Source: Roridomyces roridus (lineage: Eukaryota; Basidiomycota; Agaricomycetes; Agaricales; Mycenaceae). Taken from it: a DNA stretch of 64,000 nucleotides. The stretch lies in assembly GCA_029378245.1 (NCBI GenBank), contig JARKIF010000048.1, forward strand, positions 1 through 64,000, in the 5' to 3' direction. The notes beneath the pieces were generated by a model that worked only from the letters and a program-made list of their open reading frames with translations, was not told the DNA's origin and ran no database searches. This document shows, in pieces, positions 56,565-64,000 of the stretch (its first letter is position 1; each line of letters opens with the position of its first letter). Both the position numbers and the translations under genes were made by a program.

Positions 56565-57596
56565 TTACTCTGGTTCTACTATTGACTCCTTCAACCGACT
56601 TTCCTCTTTGTCAATCTCCTCCAGCACCGCAGCCCGCAGTGGTTCCGAGTTCCTTGTATTCAACTTCCTATAGCGGTGCGTCTCCGTCGTCTCCCCCTGC
56701 GAGTCCGCGGCGTCGTGATAAAGGTCCAGCGCCTCCAGGATTATCCGCAGGCAAGGGAGCTGTATGCCAGATAGATCGTACTCTACGCGCTGCATCGACT
56801 GCCACAAGTGTGGGAGAATGCGCGCCGACCAGAGTTGGCCACAGAAGTCCACCTCAGCGGCTTCATATCTACGTCCAGGGATCAAGATGGCTCGGCATTG
56901 CGATAATATCGCCTCGAACACGCGGTGTTGGAGTTGTGGATCTACGTCGATCCATGGGACATCCCGATGCAACACGTGTGCCCAGCGGATACATTTTTTA
57001 ATTGGCGTGGGCGTGGGCAATGTGAAGAATTCAACCAGGAAGTCAAGGTATTGGGTTAAGAGCCGCGTTCGCAGGCCTTGTGCAACGGCATTCACATCGT
57101 CGATGTTGTCCTCGAAGGATAATTGTGAAGGTTGAGGACCCAAGAGCTCGTTCTGGCGGAGTGACTGGAAGCGGGATATTTTCTCCGGCGTCAATGCAGC
57201 AGAGTCCCCTATGCAGAACGGCCGGAGATCATTGTCAAGCTGTTCTATGCGTCGGAGACGGTGGACCGCACCAATAAGGGGGTATCGAGAGAGCGTCTCC
57301 GGGGACACTCGGTCGACAATGCCGTCGATGAAGACCGCGGCTTCCTCGTAAACCGAGAGACACCCAGTAATCACTGTAATTGCATGCACGATGCGGAGCG
57401 TCTGTGGCTCAGAGGCCTCAAGCTCTGCTTTCTCCACGAGCTGAGCTCCAAGGTAGATTGCCAGTGCGCCGAGATCGCACCATTCCAGGGCCAAATCAAC
57501 TGCTTGTGGGTTTCCCCGCTCTAGCAGATACCTTGAATAGGCATCTGATTCGTGTAGGTGTTCAGGTGACAGGAAGCCGAGCAAAGAGAAGGCCAT
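56565..57596 (-). CDS. Uncharacterised helical protein, 5' end abuts repeat DNA
   Basis: The minus-strand product from Met 57596 reads MAFSLLGFLSPEHLHESDAY, LALEWCDLGALAIYLGAQLV, VITGCLSVYEEAAVFIDGIV, RYPLIGAVHRLRRIEQLDND, ISRFQSLRQNELLGPQPSQL, CIRWAHVLHRDVPWIDVDPQ and ends KEESRLKESIVEPE. It is rich in Leu and Ala and predicted all-helical, resembling the N-terminal helical parts of fungal MYND proteins, but it contains no zinc finger. The frame stays open upstream to 57710. That extension is encoded by the GGCTTG-rich repeat sequence and is probably not original coding sequence. No introns are needed. Function unknown. Confidence 0.55.
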   Translation of the reverse strand: MAFSLLGFLSPEHLHESDAYSRYLLERGNPQAVDLALEWCDLGALAIYLGAQLVEKAELEASEPQTLRIVHAITVITGCLSVYEEAAVFIDGIVDRVSPETLSRYPLIGAVHRLRRIEQLDNDLRPFCIGDSAALTPEKISRFQSLRQNELLGPQPSQLSFEDNIDDVNAVAQGLRTRLLTQYLDFLVEFFTLPTPTPIKKCIRWAHVLHRDVPWIDVDPQLQHRVFEAILSQCRAILIPGRRYEAAEVDFCGQLWSARILPHLWQSMQRVEYDLSGIQLPCLRIILEALDLYHDAADSQGETTETHRYRKLNTRNSEPLRAAVLEEIDKEESRLKESIVEPE

Positions 57597-57619
57597 TTGG
57601 GCAAGCAGGTCCAACTGAT

Positions 57620-58990
57620 GGGGAGAGTTAACTTTTTGGCGGGACAAATTGGCTTGCGCCCGCGCAAACTGGCTTGTTTCGGGCGTGGGCGGGGATTTTG
57701 GTGTGATCACCCGCCCCCGCCCGGCTAATTGGCGTGCACGCCAATTTGTTGGCTTGGCAAGCCAATTTGTCGCCTCGTGCCAAGCCCAATTTTGAAATTG
57801 GCTTGCGTCTATTCTACGTTCCTGAAGCTCATTCCACTTGTCCCTTGTGGTGTATCTCCATCCTCTAACCTCCCCCTTGCTATTGGTATGGTTTTCGTGG
57901 TGAGAGCTGCCTTTGACTTACCAAAGCATGTACCATGTCGAATAATAACCGTGCCATATTGGCCAAATTTCACCCCCCGGCTGGCTTGCGAGGCTCATTA
58001 GATGCATTTGGGTCCCTTCAACCCCGTCCCGCCTTGATTCCTCTGTGAAATGTGTCCTAGCGACGAAGATACCATGATATTGGTTGGACTGACTCTGCTT
58101 GTCGAACAACGGCTCCTTTGAGCATCAAAATAACCTATTCACTCGTTCGGTGTACTCAGTGGGCTTATGGGAGATGCCCCACAGGTCGTGAAGCCCGTCA
58201 TGACCTCTAATCCTGCTCATGAGGGCGCCTGAGCGGACTCCTCTACCAACAAGTGCATTTCCCACCCGAGATTTGGCTTAATCTTGTTGAAAAATACTTC
58301 GGGTGATCCATAAGAGTCCCCTCGTCTGGCTGAAGGCTTGAAATCGGCACTGAAATTGTATTTTTGTGTTCCACCGCCCACAAGCCAGTTTGCCTGATGC
58401 CATCAAAATGGGCGTGGATTGGCTTGTTCCCAAATTTCGATGAGTTCGTGGGGTAGCCCGATTAGTAGTGACACATTAAGAGCTTGCATAGTCCCCTGTG
58501 GACTCTGAAACACAAATATGCTTGAATTGAGCCGCACACAGTACAAAGTTGAACAGGCCAGTTGCCATCACAAGCCAGTTTGTCGCCTGCCATCAAGTCG
58601 GCGGGCATGCAGATTTCAATGAAATTTCAATGTCATATGGAGGTATGTCTCAGAGAACAGCGCACAAGACCTCACAGCAGCTCACACCATGGCCCTTCTG
58701 TTGAGAAAACCGGCTGTCAGTGCTAATTACTTGCGCTCGGATTGAACACTGACTGGGACCAAACACCCAAGATGAAATCGCATTGGCTATGTGAGGCTTT
58801 GGGAGCTCGACTATCACATTGGATTCGTTGTCAGAGGGAAGACAAATTTCCGATACTTGAACGTGGCAGCAACCTCGAGCCGTTCCCGTCTATCTGTGCT
58901 CAACGAGGATTGGCATATTGAATTTGAACCAGGATGTGCGCCGGCATATTGCGCGCCCCGTGCATGGCATAGTCAGGCCCGCAGCCCATT
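57620..58990. repeat. Repeat region with inverted GGCTTG/CAAGCC and GGGCGTGGGCG motifs
   Basis: CAAATTGGCTTG, AAACTGGCTTG and CACAAGCCAGTTTG recur in both orientations at 57650-57800, 58380-58440 and 58560-58600. GGGCGTGGGCG near 57692 is mirrored by CGCCCACGCCC near 59000. This suggests the two subterminal regions of a DNA transposon, but its exact ends were not found. Confidence 0.4.
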
Positions 58991-59195
58991 TCCATGCCCA
59001 CGCCCACGCCCGCAGAATGACAGCTAGTAGGTAGAGTGAGATCGAAATGAACCGAACGCGTAGGATGATAAGGTGCTCAACGAGCAGCCGTTTGCTCGAG
59101 CTCGTGTTTCTATTGCCCTCGGGATTGCCTCGGCCTTCCTGGCGATGTTGAAATACATTCACTACAACTGCTGCCGATGAGATACTGAACGCTAC

Positions 59196-59620
59196 TTACC
59201 TGCATTGTGGAACTACAATGGGGCCTGGAGAAATTGCCGCAGGTGGCGCAATTGCGTCAATTTGCGGCAGTGTGGGCGCCGCAAAGGTCATTACATGCCT
59301 GAGAATACTTTTATTGCATCTATAGTGGGTCTCAGAGTGGCCGCGGAGAGCACCAATGTTATCAGTACTTGAGATAGAGAGAGGCTGGTCAAATTTGATA
59401 CAAGTTTTTATGCGATCGGCGGCAAACTTACCATTTGAATGCGTCAATCGGCGCCAATGTTGGCGGCAATGGGCGCCACACGGCGTCACGGAGAATTTCG
59501 TGACAGGCGGCAGTGTGACAGATCGGCGCCACTTCTGCACCACCACCAGCGTCAACGGCGCCAGGTTCCTCCGGCCGCCCGGCGCCAGGTTCCTGACGGG
59601 CAACTTCAAGTTCAGTATCT
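59196..59620. repeat. Repeat region with clustered GGCGCC/GCGGCA motifs
   Basis: GTGGCGCAATTG and GTGGGCGCCGC on the left (about 59240-59285) face TTGGCGGCAATGGGCGCCAC on the right (about 59460), with more GGCGCC to 59590. This looks like another small foldback element. Its borders are not defined. Confidence 0.35.
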
Positions 59621-60589
59621 TCAAGTGGCACCTCCGCGTCTACAACTCCAGAACCATGATGGCATGGACTCGCAAGGTCACGCAATGTTGAATCAATGTT
59701 TGAATACGGCGAGTACATCTTGTACCATATGTATTCATCGTTGCAGCAGGTAAGTTGTAACGTGAGGCAAACCAGTACAGCGATGCACTCGGCCAAATGC
59801 CGGGTAAAACGAACACCCTACACACGCTGTTCTCGGCGGATGTAGAGAAAGGGAAGACGCACTACCATCCACCATATGCAGTTTTGAGCTCGATGTGCAT
59901 GCGGCTCGACTCTGGAGCAAAGAATGTATCATCTCTTACGTGCGAGGGGAGACGACGAGACAAGTAGGAATCTTCTCGGGCGTGCCAGAATTTCAATATC
60001 GACCATGAGAGCGGTGGAGGAGGAGGCTGAATTTGTGGCTTGAGATGTAAACTCAGTGGATCCCAGAGGAGGATGGGAGATAATCAAAGTTGAGCGGGTG
60101 ATGGTGGTGGTAGAAGACATGGAGCATCCAAACAATACCCAAACACGGGCCACTCTATGCCCATTAATTACGCATTCTGTGCCTTGGCCGCAGTGCTCCG
60201 CGCCGGTAATCCCAGAAGAATAAAAGCAATTTTCATTTCAGAAGCAGAGGGAGACTCGGAGCTGAGCCACGGAATTCAAGTTGAACAGTGGGTTCCGGAG
60301 TTCGCAGTCGCAAGTTAAGAACACTTGGGAGTCCCCGAGTCAGGTGTTGGTCCTGGAGGTAGAGTCACTCACCAGATATGGGGTGGCTTGTTTGGAACCC
60401 ATTTGAGTGATTTTTCTGGATTGAAACAGGTCCTACTTTGTAGTACCCAGTTTATACATGTTGACTAAAATTGATTTAACTCGCGATACAGAGGGAAACC
60501 CCCATCCGGACCGGACCCACCACCGGACTCATGCTGTTCGGAAGCTCTGATGGGGCCAAATTTTTATTGGGTCATAGCGAATGTAATAG

Positions 60590-61880
60590 GCTCCCCAGAC
60601 GTAAATTTACCCGCCAGAGTGCGGCCAGCTGACCGGCAGCTGGGCGCGAGATGTGTACCCGATGTCGCTGACGGATGGTATCTGGATGGTGGCCGGGTGG
60701 ATCCCAGCTTTCATCTTCAATGGAGCCAGGGTGGATCCAGCTTTTATGAGTGCCAGCTGGTTGGTGTAGCTGGACACAAGCTGGTGCTTCAGGTACTCAA
60801 CTTCACTACATAGCTGTTCACCGTTCTCGGTCATTCTAAACATTTTCTTCACACTCAAAAAGGACGGCAGAACATTGAGTTGATTCTACATAAATACATG
60901 CCAGGAAGTACACAAAAGGGCATCAAATTGAACGAACCAGAACATGAAAGCGGACGATAATGCTGATGTTGATGGACATTCGGAACAAGAAACACCCAGA
61001 AGGGACACAATAACGGCAGGGATGACACGGCTGGAGCAGGGAAACACAGAAGCAGTAGACCAGTAAAGAGGTGGGTGGGGTCGCGCGGTGCCGGGGATTC
61101 AATGGGAACTTGTGGTTTGAGGCTTTTGAGATGAGGTCAACGCTCAGGGACTGACTTGCGGGGGAAGAACTTGGGCGGGCGGCGGCAGGTGCTTCGCGGC
61201 CTTGATGTAGCTTGAGAATTGCACAACAAGTGGACTTGAGGACCGTGAGTTGAATAGAGAGAAGTGTCCTTGAAAGCAACTTGAAAGGGAGGAAGGACTT
61301 GCAAGAGGAAAGCCACGAGAGGAGGGAGAGAATGTGGGGGGAAGAAGGAAGGGAGGAGCGTCTCCAAAGTCGCACCATTCACTTATATCACCTACCGTTA
61401 CCATGGAGCCGAATCAGCGCCGGACGTCAAGAGGTGGAGCGTGGAGTGATGCGAGGGTGATCGCTATGTTACGGCAAACGGCTTGACATCTCAGCGCCTC
61501 GGCAATTGACTTGTGGATTTATTTTCAAAGTCGACGGCGATTGTTTCTCCTCACAGCTGGGCATGTAACTGACAACTCTGGGTTGCCTTGGGCTCAGGAT
61601 ATTAGATAAGTAGAAATGCTGACTCTATTGACGCCAACCTTGCGAACATTTGGACCCAATTTAGACCCAAGACTTCCAGCTAGATGCAGGTGTACCCAGC
61701 CATGCCGCTCGGCATGGGCAGCCAGCTGGCTAACAGCTGAGAAATGTGGCTGGATCACTCAGCTGGGACCCAGCCGGTGTCCGGCTGCACACAGGATACC
61801 AATCATCTGGCGTTGGCATGGCCGCACCGGCTGGATGCCGCCTGACGGCACTTTGGCGGTGTATGGATTGAACGAACCAC
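60590..61880. mobile_element. Candidate transposon with CAGCTGG subterminal repeats
   Basis: CCAGCTG/CAGCTGG clusters lie at 60625-60780 and again at 61680-61780. Near the outer edges, CCGCCAGAGTGCGGCCAG (about 60610) resembles the complement of the right side, CCGCCAAAGTGCCGTCAG (about 61840-61858). This supports inverted ends of about 1.25 kb spacing. Target duplication not established. Confidence 0.45.
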
Positions 61881-63206
61881 AACCACCGAGGTACGGTCAA
61901 TTTACTTTGTGTCCACCAAATCAGCCAAATCACACAATCCACCAAATTCATTTGATCATATTTCAACCACCGCAGCTCCTGGAGGGCCATGCTGCTGTGA
62001 GGATATAGACCTCAACAGGGCCTTCCAAGGGACACTTTACCCCGTGGGAAAAACACACATATCAGGTCAGCAATAATGATTTGGTCCGGATTATCCGTTC
62101 TTTAACGAAATGGCTCTCGATTCTTTGCACTTTGTTTGGTTCGTGGTTCCTTCCCCATTTGTTCCCCTCTCTCTTCTTGCTGTCGACCCACCCTTCTCTA
62201 CAGCTTTCTCATGGATTCCTCCCACGAGCGCCACCGAGACCTCGTTCCATTTCCTGATCGAAGCCACGGCTCAACAGCTTTTCAAGCTACGCATCGCCGG
62301 CTCGACGCGACGTGTGCATGCCGAGCGCTGCGCGTCGCAGTTGAACCTGAACGATTATGCCAAATTGAGTTCCCTCTGCTCTGTCGCCCGGTCTCGTGGC
62401 AAGCATTGCTCAGCCTACTCCCTATCATTGACTGACAATCAACTCGGCGAGAACGCGCGTTCTCGCGCTCGGCTGTTTTCCACAGCAGTGCGTACCACAA
62501 TGGATCTCCTCGGGGCGCAGAGCGTCGCTGTGGCTACGTATGCGCTCGGCAGCCGTCTCATATAAATCTCAAGCCCTGAAATGATCTCCATCTCCACCCA
62601 CCATTCCTTCCATCGATATCCCTTCCTCCCGCCGTCTCGGTCCTCTTGCAAATACGAAGACTCGGATGTCCTGTACCCATTTGAAACACCAACGCTTGTG
62701 CCTTGCATCTCCTGTGCCTATATTCCCACATTTTCCTACCTTCATCCCTACCTACTGGTCGCGGCGGTGGTTGTTGGCTGGTTGGAAAAATGCTCTTGAT
62801 TCCATTCGACTATACTGGGACTCTGCTACCGGCAATGAAGCGCTACTGGACCCCAACATCGGCTCTGAGTCTCCATTGAACGATGAACGCCCACTTCCTC
62901 GCCGACTCAAATGTTCAAACTTCTTTCTCCTCTAGTCGGACTCGTTAATTCACCGTTGTACACTCGGGACATGTGCGCTTGCTCTACTACTAAGACTCCC
63001 GCCCACTGCGCGCTGTGCTCAGAGGAAGCAAAGTCGGAAATACCAGCTTCAACATACTGTGTGCTGGGACTCCATGTGTTTCTCATGGTGTGCGCGCACA
63101 TCCTCGAACATAAAACACACTGACATACCCGTACAATACCCACATCGAGCCTGTTTGGGCTGAGAACCGTTGATAAGCCTGTGGAATTTTCGGTGTTAAA
63201 ACATAC
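61881..63206. other. Intergenic region, no gene recognised
   Basis: Open frames at 62110-62565 and 62136-62435 overlap in different registers without splice or domain support. Confidence 0.35.
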
Positions 63207-63345
63207 CAAATCAGCATTTTCATGCCTATACCAATCACCGTGGTCCAGAGCAGGTGCATTATTGATCCTAGAGGGTTAGGGCTATCAGAGCTGCTGGCCA
63301 GAGAGTTGACAACGGCGAGAATCGACTTTCGAACCTCGGTCAAAA
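63207..63345 (-). other. Possible exon of a membrane protein
   Basis: Bounded on the minus strand by a CTTAG acceptor and a GTATGT donor. It encodes EVRKSILAVVNSLASSSDSP and a hydrophobic helix SIMHLLWTTVIGIGMKMLIW. The pattern is reminiscent of a helix in cation-diffusion facilitators, but neighbouring exons could not be joined, so no family is assigned. Confidence 0.3.
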
Positions 63346-64000
63346 CCTAAGTGGACTTGACCGAGCCTTTGATCCGATACATCCGAAGGACCGATAAAGC
63401 CGGAGTTCTCATAGTTGGAAGTCGTCGTTGGCAGGGGCGTCTGTTGGCTGGAACTGGTCTGACATCTCAATGAAATGAGTTGGATGTTCTTCTCAGGGAG
63501 GTCTGCCGAATGCTAGAAAGTCTAAATGACCCAATCCAGCTGGTTTACTTGCAAATGTCAACCTCAATCAAATATTGTTGGAATCACAGGGTGCTGGAGT
63601 TCGAATCAGTGATACCATCAGATGCCGATCAGATTTGGAGATGCCGGATTATGATCTTGATGGTTGACTGCCGAGACTGCCGGGGATGATCAGTGAATCA
63701 AATCAATGTTCGACAGACAGGGATAGTTGCCCTGTGTGTGCCACTTGGATGAGTCAGTTGCGGAGCTTGACGGATAGGAATGGTTGACGGCGCCAAGGTG
63801 ACAACCTTGTGCCTGACACAAAGGAGTGATGTTTAGGGATTGTGGAGCTGGGATATTGCAGGAATTCTGTGTATCCTCAGACGGTGATGTTCGAGGAGCC
63901 GTATACCAAACAGGTGCTCAGCAGGAATCAGGACTATACAGGGCACAGAGGACCAGGACTCAAGACCAGAGTTGGGCCTCAGTGTTGGGTTGTGGAGCGC
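63346..64000. other. Window end, no further gene resolved
   Basis: Short frames only. If the exon-like segment at 63207-63345 belongs to a gene, its 5' exons would lie here, but none was convincingly joined. Confidence 0.3.

Noticed and set aside
62110..62565. 151-codon plus-strand frame as a gene
   Set aside because: Several overlapping frames in the same stretch are equally open, there is no splice structure or domain, and the sequence neighbours repeat DNA.

Overview
The window looks like nuclear DNA of a mushroom-forming basidiomycete (Agaricomycetes). The genes have many short introns (about 43-67 bp) with GTRNGT donors and CTRAY-type branch sites. The families seen are typical of that class: NIPA-type magnesium transporter, DUF6534 membrane protein, BTB protein with an FxPxPxPA-like linker, MYND zinc finger, F-box proteins with an N-terminal coiled coil, and a LysM chitinase. 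I reconstructed gene models from codon continuity across splice sites. For several genes the exon lengths sum to a whole number of codons.

Layout. 0.5-23.4 kb is gene-rich: a broken carboxylesterase (-), an uncharacterised 200-aa protein (+), NIPA transporter (+), DUF6534 protein (+), a Ser-rich single-pass membrane protein (-), BTB protein (+), secreted catalase (+), SDR (-), an F-box/LRR-like protein (+), an aldo/keto reductase (+) followed by a decayed second copy, and an F-box protein (-) with an in-frame stop. 23.4-31 kb is shaped by transposons. A 442-bp hAT-type MITE with a perfect 8-bp target duplication sits just upstream of the F-box start. A 3.6-kb CACTA-like element, with 34-bp inverted repeats and a CGAT duplication, splits a second F-box gene exactly between two codons. 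31.4-33.4 kb holds a MYND protein (-). 34-43 kb is repeat-rich, with a scattered tRNA-like family, an SDR pseudogene, a CCHC zinc-finger/proline-rich gene (37.1 kb) and a 1.3-kb hAT-like element. 43-47.9 kb contains perfectly identical 155-bp and 169-bp segmental duplications around a 4-kb block of degenerate minisatellite. 47.9-51.1 kb has two minus-strand genes of unknown function. 51-54.4 kb is mostly featureless. 54.4-56.2 kb is a secreted GH18 chitinase with two LysM modules. 56.6-57.7 kb is an uncharacterised gene whose 5' end runs into repeat DNA. 57.6-64 kb is largely repeat DNA with clustered short inverted motifs.

The genes do not form one pathway. They are ordinary housekeeping, secretory and regulatory genes interleaved with recent non-autonomous transposons and decayed gene copies. 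I found no convincing novel enzymatic or defence system. The most notable signals are the transposon-split F-box gene, the tRNA-like repeat family, the A/B segmental duplication, and a recurrent pattern of single-base frameshifts inside otherwise conserved coding sequence. That last pattern may reflect uncorrected assembly errors rather than biology.
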